Source: Methylophaga sp.
GTDB taxonomy: Bacteria; Pseudomonadota; Gammaproteobacteria; Nitrosococcales; Methylophagaceae
Length of the DNA stretch: 64,000 nucleotides
Direction: 5' to 3'
Assembly (NCBI GenBank): GCA_026988435.1
Contig: JALSLH010000087.1
Location: forward strand, 1-64,000
The notes beneath the pieces are model-generated. The model was not told where the DNA came from, searched no databases, and saw nothing but the letters and a program-made list of their open reading frames with translations. Made by a program: the position numbers and the translations under genes. Each line of letters opens with the position of its first letter. Position 1 is the stretch's first letter. Positions 8,888-17,215 of the stretch are shown here, in pieces.

Positions 8888-9493
8888 ATGAATAAAATCA
8901 ATTACAGCAACCTAACATATAGAGGAATGCGGCTCATAAGCATGCTTATATGTATTGTTCCGGGTGTTTCTGTAGCTGAAACTTTGGGGACGACTATTGA
9001 TTGCTCTAAAGTAGAAATTCATTACACCAATAATCCTGAGTGGACCCATAGCGAAAGAATTGAGGCAATGGATAAAGCTTTTTTCGAATCGCTAGATCGT
9101 TTTGAGCTATGCAACTTATCCAATCAAACCAGTGCATCGTCCTCCTCTGCAAGTGGCGCAGGACAAGCCTCAGATAGTAACGGTGGTGCAGGAGAAGGTT
9201 CTGTCGCAAGTTCAACGATGACAGGGACAGAAGAAGAAGCAGACAACATTGCTGGTGAACCTGCATCCTCAGATGACTCAAGCGCCTCAGAAACCACCTC
9301 TCAAGAATCTACACAAGAGACTGCAGGCAGTACCAACAGTAACGGCGGTAAACCTGAAGACATTCCTAGCGCAGATAACGATGATGTGATCGCAGCACAA
9401 ATTCGGCGCGCTGCTGAAATTGAACAAGATCCTGTTAAAAAAGAAAGATTATGGGATGAATACCGAAAATATAAAGGACTTCCTAGCCAATGA
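8888..9493 (+). CDS. Exported Ser/Gly/Glu-rich protein of unknown function
   Basis: I do not recognise a family. The 201 residues begin with a signal peptide (core SMLICIVPGVSVA, probable cut before ETLG). A short folded part with two Cys (TIDCSKVE and FELCNLS) follows, which could form a disulfide. Residues about 80-160 are low-complexity Ser, Gly, Glu and Thr. A charged helix (IRRAAEIEQDPVKKERLW) ends the protein. A purine-rich sequence sits directly against the ATG; an alternative ATG at 8927 would give a shorter signal peptide. Its stop overlaps the start of the next gene, so it is the first cistron of the envelope cluster. Confidence 0.7.
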   Translation: MNKINYSNLTYRGMRLISMLICIVPGVSVAETLGTTIDCSKVEIHYTNNPEWTHSERIEAMDKAFFESLDRFELCNLSNQTSASSSSASGAGQASDSNGGAGEGSVASSTMTGTEEEADNIAGEPASSDDSSASETTSQESTQETAGSTNSNGGKPEDIPSADNDDVIAAQIRRAAEIEQDPVKKERLWDEYRKYKGLPSQ

Positions 9494-10734
9494 TGATGAA
9501 TAATAAATATCACACCGCAAAAAAAATAATGGTCTATGTGATCGTTTTTTCACATTTCCTTGTGGGCTGTGCAACAACAGGTGGTCAAAATGGCACAATC
9601 AAGGTCGGTCCAAAATCATCCTCATCCTATAATGAAGATGTGAGCAAAGTCATCTCTACCGCACCGAAGCTAGATGTTATTATCCCCGTTTTCGATCCCG
9701 GCCTATCTGAAGAGGCCGAAAACTATGAAAAAGATGGCATCTGGCCTGAATTACGCCGAGCAGAAGCTAATCGTTTCGCATACAAATTAAAACAAGCACT
9801 AGATGATAGTAAGGCTTTTGGTGCTGTGCGTGTTACGCCTGACGAGACGGCATCCGGCGATTTATATGTGCTCGGTAAAATTGAAGAATCGGATGGTCAA
9901 GATGTGAAATTTAGGCTAAATGTTGTCGATATTAGCGGCAAAAAATGGCTCAATAGTAGTTTTAGTCATGAAGTAGAGGCTTCTTTTTACAAAAACACTA
10001 GGAATGCTGGCGGCGATGCCTATGACCCTGTTTTTGAAAAGGCTGCTGAAGGCATTATAAAGGCATTGCAAAGACGAAGTGCTTCAGAATTGGATGATTT
10101 AAAATACATTGCTAATCTTCAATTTGGTGCCAGTTTTAATGATGCCGCTTTTGCAGAGTATGTGGATACCAAAGGGAAATATACTAAATTAATCAGCAAG
10201 CCTAGCGATAATGATCCTCTTTTTGAACGCGTGATGGCTATTCGCGTCCGTGAACAATTATTCGTAGATAACCTTCAGCAAACATATGTCGCTTTTTCAC
10301 AAAATATGAATGATAGTTACCTAGCTTGGCAAGAAGCCAGTTTTACTGAAAAACAATTACGTAAAGAGGCTCAAAAGAAAGGTATCTACAAAACGGTTGG
10401 CGGTTTGTTACTTATTGCATTAGCCATCGCCGCCGCATCATCTGGTGATAGCAAGAACTCCAATGTCTTAGGTGATACCGCTGCTGTTGCAGGGGGAATT
10501 GGTGGTGCAATCTTGATCGCCGATGGTTTTAAGTCTAGAGAAGAAGCTAAATTTCATCAAGAAGCTCTGAACGAGTTAGGTGAATCAATCAACCTCGAAA
10601 TGTCACCTCAAGTCATCTCTTATGAAGATGAAAGTGTCAAGCTAACAGGTAATATACAACAGCAATTTGAGCAATGGAGAGCGTTCCTGCAGCGTATTTA
10701 TGAGCAAGAATCTACCCCTAATGTTGAGCTCTAA
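9490..10734 (+). CDS. Outer-membrane-type lipoprotein of the envelope cluster
   Basis: The 414-residue protein has a lipoprotein signal peptide with the lipobox LVGC at Cys27 and Ala at +2, which favours sorting to the outer membrane. The domain after it (VIIPVFDPGLSEEAENYEK, then RAEANRFAYKLKQALDDS, then FGAVRVTPDE) resembles periplasmic proteins that assemble a response from many subunits, but I cannot name it. Around residues 300-345 lies a Gly/Ala-rich hydrophobic stretch (GLLLIALAIAAASSGD, then GGIGGAILIADG) that could be glycine-zipper-like. The start overlaps the stop of the previous gene within ATGATGATG, so translation is probably coupled. Confidence 0.75.
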   Translation: MMMNNKYHTAKKIMVYVIVFSHFLVGCATTGGQNGTIKVGPKSSSSYNEDVSKVISTAPKLDVIIPVFDPGLSEEAENYEKDGIWPELRRAEANRFAYKLKQALDDSKAFGAVRVTPDETASGDLYVLGKIEESDGQDVKFRLNVVDISGKKWLNSSFSHEVEASFYKNTRNAGGDAYDPVFEKAAEGIIKALQRRSASELDDLKYIANLQFGASFNDAAFAEYVDTKGKYTKLISKPSDNDPLFERVMAIRVREQLFVDNLQQTYVAFSQNMNDSYLAWQEASFTEKQLRKEAQKKGIYKTVGGLLLIALAIAAASSGDSKNSNVLGDTAAVAGGIGGAILIADGFKSREEAKFHQEALNELGESINLEMSPQVISYEDESVKLTGNIQQQFEQWRAFLQRIYEQESTPNVEL

Positions 10735-10740
10735 TGCCTC

Positions 10741-12186
10741 GTGAAATTTGAACAGAAGATATTAGAAGCCAAGGAAAAACGCCACAGCCAGTTTGTTAAA
10801 GTAGCAATGGGGCTGATTATTATTTCGCTACTCTGTGCATTGGTTATTATTCTTTTATCTTACAAGCCTTCTAAAAAAGACAGCGTCGAGATGGTGGAAG
10901 CGGTGGACGATAGACCGTTACCGACCAAGCCCGCATCATTGCCAGAAATTCCTGATGAAGAGCTACGTCAAATATATATTAAAGCACTAGCTAATTACGA
11001 AAACAGCCTCAAAGCTGAGCTTGCTAAGATTGATTTAATTAAGTGGAATAAAGCGCGGTCTGAAGAGCTTGCATCCATAAAAGATAAGGCACTTGCAGAA
11101 TTTACAGCCACTGATTATGCCGGCGCTATCAGCTTTATGGAGGGCTTGACTCAACTTTCCCAAACCACCATAGCTGAGAGCCAGCAACAATTTAAACAAG
11201 CGCTATCAAATGCACAGAACTCATATCTCGCCGATCAGTATGATGATGCCAAATTTCAGATAAACCAAGCACTCATGCTTGATAAAACAGCTACTGAAGC
11301 GGCTGATTTATCCACTAAAATTGATAAACTGCCTGAAATAATAGAGCAGCTAGAGAAAATTAATACCGCTAAGGTTGAAAATAAACTTGATAGCGAATTA
11401 CAGCTTATTAAGCAGCTACTTAAGCTTGCTCCCGACCGAACAGATGCAATCAAACGAAAGCAAGTGTTAATTAACGCCATTAGCCAAAGAAACTTCAACC
11501 GTTATATTAGCCAATCCTATTCCGCGCTCAAGAAAGAAGATACACGAACAGCAAGGCAAAAAATCAGTGCTGCCAAAAAGATATTTCCCAAGCGTCAAGA
11601 AGTAGCTAATGCAACGCTCGCATTGCAAGAACTTGAGAAAACACAACGCTATAAAATGCACTCAGAAAATGCACAAAAAGCAATAGCATCAGATAACTGG
11701 TCTGTAGCAAAAAAACAGTTAGAGCTCGCCTTGCACGAGCAAGCTAATGATAAAGCCAGTCAACAATCATTGGCACAAGCAACAGCAATTATCGCCGCGA
11801 ATAGTGAATTTGAACAACACATTAAAAATCCTTATCGTTTATCTAATAAAACCCTTGCCTCAAAATTAAAAAACAAACTAGATAACACCGCTGCACTCGC
11901 TAAGCTCAGTCCATCACTGAACAAAAATAGAGATAGCTTATCTCATCTTATTCAAGAGATGGGCAAAGAAATTATTGTAGAAATCTCTTCCGATAAGCTG
12001 ACAAATATTATCGTCAGGGGAGTTGGAATTGTAGGTAAAACGCAATCAAAAACCATTAAATTACTGCCTGGCGAATATAGCTTTGAAGGAAAGCGCAAAG
12101 GCTTCAAATCTAAATTGATTAACGTTCTTATCCCCTATGATAAGCCCAATTTTCATATAAAAATTCAGTGTGATGAACCCATTTAA
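10741..12186 (+). CDS. Single-span membrane protein with helical repeats and a C-terminal PEGA-like domain
   Basis: The 481-residue product starts at a GTG six bases after the previous stop. A short cytoplasmic tail (FEQKILEAKEKRHSQF) is followed by one membrane helix (about residues 20-41) and a long, lysine-rich, mostly alpha-helical periplasmic region that may contain TPR-like repeats. The last 75 residues form a beta-rich unit (VEISSDKLTNIIVRGV, then LLPGEYSFEGKRKGFKS) of the PEGA type, a surface and periplasmic interaction domain. The tail and membrane helix resemble those of the next gene product. The function is unknown; a scaffold role is inferred. Confidence 0.75.
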   Translation: MKFEQKILEAKEKRHSQFVKVAMGLIIISLLCALVIILLSYKPSKKDSVEMVEAVDDRPLPTKPASLPEIPDEELRQIYIKALANYENSLKAELAKIDLIKWNKARSEELASIKDKALAEFTATDYAGAISFMEGLTQLSQTTIAESQQQFKQALSNAQNSYLADQYDDAKFQINQALMLDKTATEAADLSTKIDKLPEIIEQLEKINTAKVENKLDSELQLIKQLLKLAPDRTDAIKRKQVLINAISQRNFNRYISQSYSALKKEDTRTARQKISAAKKIFPKRQEVANATLALQELEKTQRYKMHSENAQKAIASDNWSVAKKQLELALHEQANDKASQQSLAQATAIIAANSEFEQHIKNPYRLSNKTLASKLKNKLDNTAALAKLSPSLNKNRDSLSHLIQEMGKEIIVEISSDKLTNIIVRGVGIVGKTQSKTIKLLPGEYSFEGKRKGFKSKLINVLIPYDKPNFHIKIQCDEPI

Positions 12187-14179
12187 TCAACAATTGCTCG
12201 AAGCAAAAAAGCAGCACCGCCAGCGTTATCTCAAAATAATGGCATTCTTTATTATCGGTGCATTAATTGTTCTTTTGGCTATCTTCGCTTCACGAGGCAC
12301 GCGCATTGAAGTCCACCCTGACGATGCCGCAGAGTTAGCCTCCGTACGGCTAGAGCAAGGTGCCGCTATTGTTTTGGGAGGAACGCTCTACTCACTATCA
12401 AAAAGGCCGACTATCAAGGTGTCTGCCGAGGGTTTTAAGCCTACAATACACAAATTGAACCCGCGTGATTTTGGCAAGGTGGTTTCTGTAACCCTAGAGC
12501 CGCTCCCTGCAAAAATAATACTCAGCACAAATATTAATGATGATAAAACTAGCTGGCTAATCGATGATAATGTTATCGATATTGCAGCCACGTTGGAACA
12601 CGAGCTCGATGCAGGGGAGTATAAATTAACCATTTTCCACCCCCACTACCAAGATGCTTCCGTAGCGTTATCACTGGCTAGAGACGAAGTTTTCAAGCTC
12701 CTTGTTCCACTCAGTCCTCTTGATGGTTCACTTTCCATAAAAACTAAGCCTAGTGGCGCTCACATCACCATAGATGATGTAGATAAAGGCATTTCTCCTA
12801 TTGATATCGCCATAAAAGGTGGTATTCACAATGTGGTCATTACGCTCAATAATCACCAAACAATCAATGATTCTATTGAAATAAACCGCACAACATCTGC
12901 TGTTATGCGTGATTATAATCTGGCTATAAAAAAGGCGGCTATTTCTGTTTCATTGAAGCCTCAGGGCGGGCGTTTGGTTCTAGATAATACCGTTATCAAT
13001 AATCCTCATAATATCCCCATCACAAAAGAGATAAAACATAACTTATCTTATTCAAAACAAGGTTACTTCACTCAAAATCAGACCTTTACCCTTCACAGCG
13101 ATGAAAAAGTAAAGATGGCATTTGAGTTGAAAAAAGAAATGGGGCAAGTTGAAATAATATCCACTCCAGAATCATCTGTTGAGCTCAATGGCAAACTTAT
13201 TGGCAACACGCCTATGCAACTATCTTTACAAGCTGTTTCTCAAAAGATCACGCTACATAAACAAGGATTTCGTAGTATCACAAAATTAATAACACCCAGT
13301 GCTGCGACGCTAAAAAAAATCAATGTGTCATTACTAAGTGAAAAAAATGCACGACTCAATGAAGCACCCAAATTTTATACGCATAAAGCCGGTGGACAAT
13401 TAAAACTATTTATACCTAATGATACATTCACCATGGGCGCAAGCCGTAGCGATCGAGGGCAACGTGCAAATGAATTTTTACAAAAAGTAAAACTCACCAA
13501 AGCTTTTTATGCCGGCATCACTGAAGTCACTAACGAACAATATCGCCAATATAATAAAAGTATAAAGGGTGCATCAAAAGAACCCGTAGTCTCTATTTCA
13601 TGGATTGAGGCGGCAGGATTTTGCAACTGGCTCAGTCGATTAGAAGGACTAAAACCTGCCTATCAGATTAGTGGGCAACAACTTACTGGTGTGACTCCTC
13701 AGAGTGATGGCTATCGCCTATTAACAGAAGCTGAATGGGAATGGTTGGCTCGAAAGGCAGGGAAATCAAAACAAACTACCTTCGTTTGGGGAAATGAATA
13801 TATTATTCCTAAAGATGCGGTGAACATTGCTGATGAATCATCGAACGGATCAGTGAAAATATTTGTTTCAAAATATAACGATGGCTTTCAAAAGCTTGCC
13901 CCGGTGAAAAGTTTTACTCAAGAAAAATCAGGGCTTTATGATCAAGGTGGCAATGCAAGCGAGTGGACACATGATAGCTATTCGATCATGCCGCCTAAAT
14001 CAGGTAAAGTATTCATTGATCCGTTTGATCTAACTACGAGCAATTCACATGTAGTCAAAGGGGCAAATTGGCGCTCTGGATCAGTCACTGAACTCCGACC
14101 CTCGTTCAAAGAAGGTTTGAGCAATTTACGTGACGACCTTGGCTTTAGAATTGGACGATATGTGTATGGAGGAAATTAA
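12173..14179 (+). CDS. Membrane-anchored multi-PEGA protein with C-terminal SUMF1/FGE-like domain
   Basis: The 668 residues begin with a tail like that of the previous protein (FNQQLLEAKKQHRQRYLK) and one membrane helix (about 20-40). Three or four PEGA-type beta units follow (for example IKTKPSGAHITIDDVDKG and ISTPESSVELNGKLIGNTP). From about residue 400 there is a formylglycine-generating-enzyme-like domain: FTMGASRSDRG, EVTNEQYRQYN, YRLLTEAEWEWLARKAG, GLYDQGGNASEWTHD, LGFRIGRYV. The Cys pair that real FGE uses for catalysis is not present, so a binding rather than sulfatase-activating role is likelier. I chose the ATG at 12173 over the GTG at 12170. The gene overlaps the previous one by 14 bp. 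Confidence 0.85.
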   Translation: MNPFNQQLLEAKKQHRQRYLKIMAFFIIGALIVLLAIFASRGTRIEVHPDDAAELASVRLEQGAAIVLGGTLYSLSKRPTIKVSAEGFKPTIHKLNPRDFGKVVSVTLEPLPAKIILSTNINDDKTSWLIDDNVIDIAATLEHELDAGEYKLTIFHPHYQDASVALSLARDEVFKLLVPLSPLDGSLSIKTKPSGAHITIDDVDKGISPIDIAIKGGIHNVVITLNNHQTINDSIEINRTTSAVMRDYNLAIKKAAISVSLKPQGGRLVLDNTVINNPHNIPITKEIKHNLSYSKQGYFTQNQTFTLHSDEKVKMAFELKKEMGQVEIISTPESSVELNGKLIGNTPMQLSLQAVSQKITLHKQGFRSITKLITPSAATLKKINVSLLSEKNARLNEAPKFYTHKAGGQLKLFIPNDTFTMGASRSDRGQRANEFLQKVKLTKAFYAGITEVTNEQYRQYNKSIKGASKEPVVSISWIEAAGFCNWLSRLEGLKPAYQISGQQLTGVTPQSDGYRLLTEAEWEWLARKAGKSKQTTFVWGNEYIIPKDAVNIADESSNGSVKIFVSKYNDGFQKLAPVKSFTQEKSGLYDQGGNASEWTHDSYSIMPPKSGKVFIDPFDLTTSNSHVVKGANWRSGSVTELRPSFKEGLSNLRDDLGFRIGRYVYGGN

Positions 14180-14181
14180 AT

Positions 14182-14334
14182 ATGAAATTATTCATTAGCA
14201 ACTATAAAAAGATAATCATCACAAGTTTATTTATTGTGGCCTTAATCATTGTGTCATCGCTGGTGCATGATGCCTATGCAGCCAAAAAGACAATAAGCCT
14301 TAATTCTCCTGTTTCCTTCCCTGTCGATATATAA
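14182..14334 (+). CDS. 50-residue exported or membrane peptide in the envelope cluster
   Basis: This short frame begins 2 bp after the preceding stop, with a good ribosome site (GGAGG at 14168-14172) ahead of ATG 14182. It encodes a basic start (KLFISNYKK), a hydrophobic segment (IIITSLFIVALIIVSSLV) and a possible signal peptidase site after DAYA, leaving a mature peptide of about 17 residues (AKKTISLNSPVSFPVDI). It ends 14 bp before the channel gene. The tight fit between two genes of the same direction supports it being translated. The function is unknown; it could be a small accessory subunit or a membrane peptide that is not cleaved. Confidence 0.6.
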   Translation: MKLFISNYKKIIITSLFIVALIIVSSLVHDAYAAKKTISLNSPVSFPVDI

Positions 14335-14348
14335 GCGAGCCTATTGCT

Positions 14349-15095
14349 ATGATGAAAAGTTTTATCGCACTCATTATCTCCATCATCTTTGTGCATATGA
14401 TTTATATTGGCTATGTTCGGCCTGAAGCCAATGCCTTTATTGAAGCCGCTCAAGAGCAAGGGCTGACATCTCCCAGAGAAGTCGTGGTTATCTTGAAGGA
14501 TTATGAACAAGAAATCTGTTTTATCTTAATGCTTTGGGGCTGTTTTTTAATTTCAACTAATTACCGCAAAATCTTAAAAACTAAATATCTGTTTTCCGTT
14601 GATCTATTAGAGCATGAAGATCAGGATAATTTTGATGTAGATAGCATTATCGAAAGATTAGATAAGCAAATACCTGAAGACTGCATGTCTTCACCCCTTG
14701 TCCAAACTCTGCGGTCATCATTATGGCGTTATACTTCGACCAAAAATGTGCAAAATCTATCTGATGCCATTGATAGCAACCTTGAATCCTTAGCCGTAAG
14801 ACAAGATTCCGAAAACACCATGATCCGCTATTTGATCTGGGCAATACCTTCTATTGGTTTTATAGGAACAGTACGTGGGATCGGCCAAGCATTATCACAG
14901 GCAGATCAAGCTTTGGCGGGGGATATTGCAGGTATGACAGATAGCCTTGGTGTTGCATTTAACTCAACACTTGTTGCCCTACTCATCAGCATTTTTTTGA
15001 TGTTTCTTTTCCATCAATTACAACGGCTACAAGACAGTCAAATACTGGATACACAAGAATATTGTGAAAAGTATTTGCTCAGTCGAATAAAGTAG
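14349..15095 (+). CDS. MotA/TolQ/ExbB-family proton-channel protein
   Basis: Proteins of this family form pentameric inner-membrane channels that, with an ExbD/TolR/MotB partner, turn proton flow into movement. The 248 residues contain four predicted helices: about 5-24, 52-70, 155-176 and 195-220. The diagnostic motif PSIGFIGTVRGIGQAL lies in the third and FNSTLVALLISIFLMF in the fourth. The cytoplasmic loop between helices two and three is about 85 residues, which is TolQ/ExbB-like. The next two genes encode proteins with a single stator-like helix, the expected partners. No flagellar, Tol or TonB genes are nearby, so it serves some other machine. Confidence 0.88.
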   Translation: MMKSFIALIISIIFVHMIYIGYVRPEANAFIEAAQEQGLTSPREVVVILKDYEQEICFILMLWGCFLISTNYRKILKTKYLFSVDLLEHEDQDNFDVDSIIERLDKQIPEDCMSSPLVQTLRSSLWRYTSTKNVQNLSDAIDSNLESLAVRQDSENTMIRYLIWAIPSIGFIGTVRGIGQALSQADQALAGDIAGMTDSLGVAFNSTLVALLISIFLMFLFHQLQRLQDSQILDTQEYCEKYLLSRIK

Positions 15096-15105
15096 CCTTA
15101 CCAGC

Positions 15106-16167
15106 TTGATTAAGCGCAAACAATCAGAAGGCTTTAACCTCGCTTTTCTCGATATTATGTCGTGCGGTCTAGGTGCGATAATTCTTGTTTTTATGCTGGT
15201 GAAGCACAATGTAGCCGATTCCTCCATCGAGCTTGATAATCTCAAAAATGATATTCAGCAACTTGAAGAGAAGAAAAAGGTAGCACAACAGACATTACAA
15301 AATATCACTTCACAACTTGCTGAAAACACCCTAGAAGAAAGTGTGGCCAGAGAAGAGCTCAAAGCAAAAAAATCTATTTTAAGCCAAACAAGTGCCGATG
15401 TTGAATCAGCCTCTCAAGAATTAGAATTACTTAAAGAAAACATTAAAACGATAAAAGTATTAAAAAAAGCTGACTTAATCGAAACAAAGCCTGCTCAAGA
15501 AGAGCATTATCTACTTGGCCTCAAAGTCGAAGGAGCCAAAATTGCCATTTTAGTAGACAGTAGCGCGTCAATGACAAATGAAAAACTCATCGACATTATC
15601 AAAACTAAAGGTGGAACAAGCAAAGAAAAACAACACGCTAGAAAATGGATCCGTACTCAAAAAGTCGTTCAATGGTTGCTTGCTCGTTTGCCTAAAAACA
15701 GTGATGTAATTGTTGTAGCATTCAATGAAAAAGCAATTATTTTAGGCCCTAAGAGTTGGGCTAAAGCAAGTGGCTCATCAACTATTAACGCCATTTTGTC
15801 TGATCTGAACAAGTTAGTCCCTGAAGGTGCGACTAATTTGCAACAAGGGCTTCAAACCATCAATAAATTTTCACCTTCCAATTTGTATATCATCACTGAC
15901 GGTCTCCCGACCAAGGGAGAATCTCGATATAAAAGCCTTAATCCCTTTGCTAGTTGCAGCTCATTATCGGGCAAATCAAATATCATTTCAGGTGAATGTC
16001 GAGTCAAACTATTCAAACAGACCATTAAAGAAAGTGCTAAAAGTAATGTTCAAGTCAATGTGATTTTATTGCCACTTGAAGGCGATCCCGATGCGGCAAA
16101 TCAATACTGGAGCTGGACAGCCGCAACAGGCGGATTAGTGCTCAGCCCTGCAGGTAATTGGCCATGA
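15106..16167 (+). CDS. ExbD/MotB-like helix fused to periplasmic von Willebrand A domain (VWA protein 1)
   Basis: The 353-residue protein has one N-terminal membrane helix, NLAFLDIMSCGLGAIILV, with an acidic residue (Asp16) at its start, as in the proton-carrying helix of ExbD. A coiled coil follows (about 40-120), then a VWA domain with a complete metal site (MIDAS): DSSAS at 151-155, Thr243 in EGATNLQQG and Asp265 in YIITDG. VWA domains bind protein partners through a metal ion. The start is a TTG at 15106, 10 bp after the channel gene; no ATG upstream keeps the helix. It is probably the stator partner of the channel protein; that pairing is inferred. Confidence 0.82.
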   Translation: MIKRKQSEGFNLAFLDIMSCGLGAIILVFMLVKHNVADSSIELDNLKNDIQQLEEKKKVAQQTLQNITSQLAENTLEESVAREELKAKKSILSQTSADVESASQELELLKENIKTIKVLKKADLIETKPAQEEHYLLGLKVEGAKIAILVDSSASMTNEKLIDIIKTKGGTSKEKQHARKWIRTQKVVQWLLARLPKNSDVIVVAFNEKAIILGPKSWAKASGSSTINAILSDLNKLVPEGATNLQQGLQTINKFSPSNLYIITDGLPTKGESRYKSLNPFASCSSLSGKSNIISGECRVKLFKQTIKESAKSNVQVNVILLPLEGDPDAANQYWSWTAATGGLVLSPAGNWP

Positions 16168-17114
16168 AATTACGTAAAAAAGAATTTGATGTTTTTAATC
16201 TGTCCTTTTTAGATGTTATCTCTTGCGGCTTTGGTGCGGTTATCATTCTGGTGCTCATATCAAAAACACATGATGATGTATCAATTATAGGCAAAGGCGA
16301 AGTGGAAAGCTTATTAACCACCGTCATCAGCCTTGAAAATGATATTTTAGATCTAACACAAACCGTCAACAGCCAGTTATCTGCAAATAATCAATCAGCA
16401 ATTGAGAAAAAACGCTTAGCCGCCGTTACTCTTGAAATGGAGAATAAAATACAACAACAGAAAACAACGCAATCATCGTTATCAGAGTCTGTGCAAGGCC
16501 TATCATTAGTGCAAACGACATTAAAACAGGCTTCCATCCCCACAAAAAAACCGACCAATGCCATTCGAGATAAAGAGGTAGGCGGTATTCCCGTTGATAG
16601 TGATTATGTTATTTTTATTGTTGATACATCAGGCAGTATGAAACAGATCTGGAATCGTGTTTCAGCAGAAATAATAAATGTGTTAAATATTCACCCTAAG
16701 GTAAAAGGTTTTCAGATTCTCAATGATATGGGGGCACCCATCATATCGGGTTATGCTGGCAAATGGATCCCCGACACCCCAAAAAGAAGAAGCAGTGTTA
16801 TCAAACTATTTAGTAGCTGGGGAGCAGTGTCAAACAGTAGCCCGATTGAAGGCATTCAAGTCGCATTATTAAAATATGCAAAACCCAATATTACAACGTC
16901 CATCTATGTGTTTGGTGACGATTATACCGGCGCATCTTATGACCCAGTTATTAGACAAATTACTAAGAAAAATTTATTAGCCAGCTCAGGGAAAAGACTT
17001 GCCAGAATCCACGGTATTGGTTTTATCTCTTCTGGAACAACAAATAGATATAGCATATTAATGCGTGAACTAACCAAACAAAATGGTGGGGCTTTTCTTG
17101 CATTGCCACTCTAA
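16164..17114 (+). CDS. ExbD/MotB-like helix fused to periplasmic von Willebrand A domain (VWA protein 2)
   Basis: This is a paralogue of the preceding protein in layout: 316 residues with N-terminal helix NLSFLDVISCGFGAVIILVL and Asp17 in the same place, a coiled coil (about 45-120) and a VWA domain. The metal site has DTSGS at 154-158, a Ser in SNSSPIEG in place of Thr, and an Asp in YVFGDDYTG, so it is probably functional. I chose the ATG at 16164, which overlaps the preceding stop as ATGA, rather than a TTG two codons earlier. Two different VWA stator proteins beside one channel gene suggests a heteromeric stator, as with ExbD dimers. Confidence 0.82.
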   Translation: MKLRKKEFDVFNLSFLDVISCGFGAVIILVLISKTHDDVSIIGKGEVESLLTTVISLENDILDLTQTVNSQLSANNQSAIEKKRLAAVTLEMENKIQQQKTTQSSLSESVQGLSLVQTTLKQASIPTKKPTNAIRDKEVGGIPVDSDYVIFIVDTSGSMKQIWNRVSAEIINVLNIHPKVKGFQILNDMGAPIISGYAGKWIPDTPKRRSSVIKLFSSWGAVSNSSPIEGIQVALLKYAKPNITTSIYVFGDDYTGASYDPVIRQITKKNLLASSGKRLARIHGIGFISSGTTNRYSILMRELTKQNGGAFLALPL

Positions 17115-17215
17115 TACTAAATTTAATATTTGCAGTTAAACTGGCATATTGATATCGTTCCTTCAACCTAGAGGACTGGGTTCTAATAATAATTCAAAAT
17201 AAATGGAGAGTTGTC

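Noticed and set aside
13370-14179. Sulfatase-activating enzyme
   Set aside because: No sulfatase gene is nearby and the catalytic Cys residues are missing.
8888-17114. Zorya-type phage defence (ZorA/ZorB)
   Set aside because: The channel protein is of normal TolQ/ExbB size without a long cytoplasmic tail, the partners have VWA not OmpA-like domains, and no helicase or nuclease gene is in the run.
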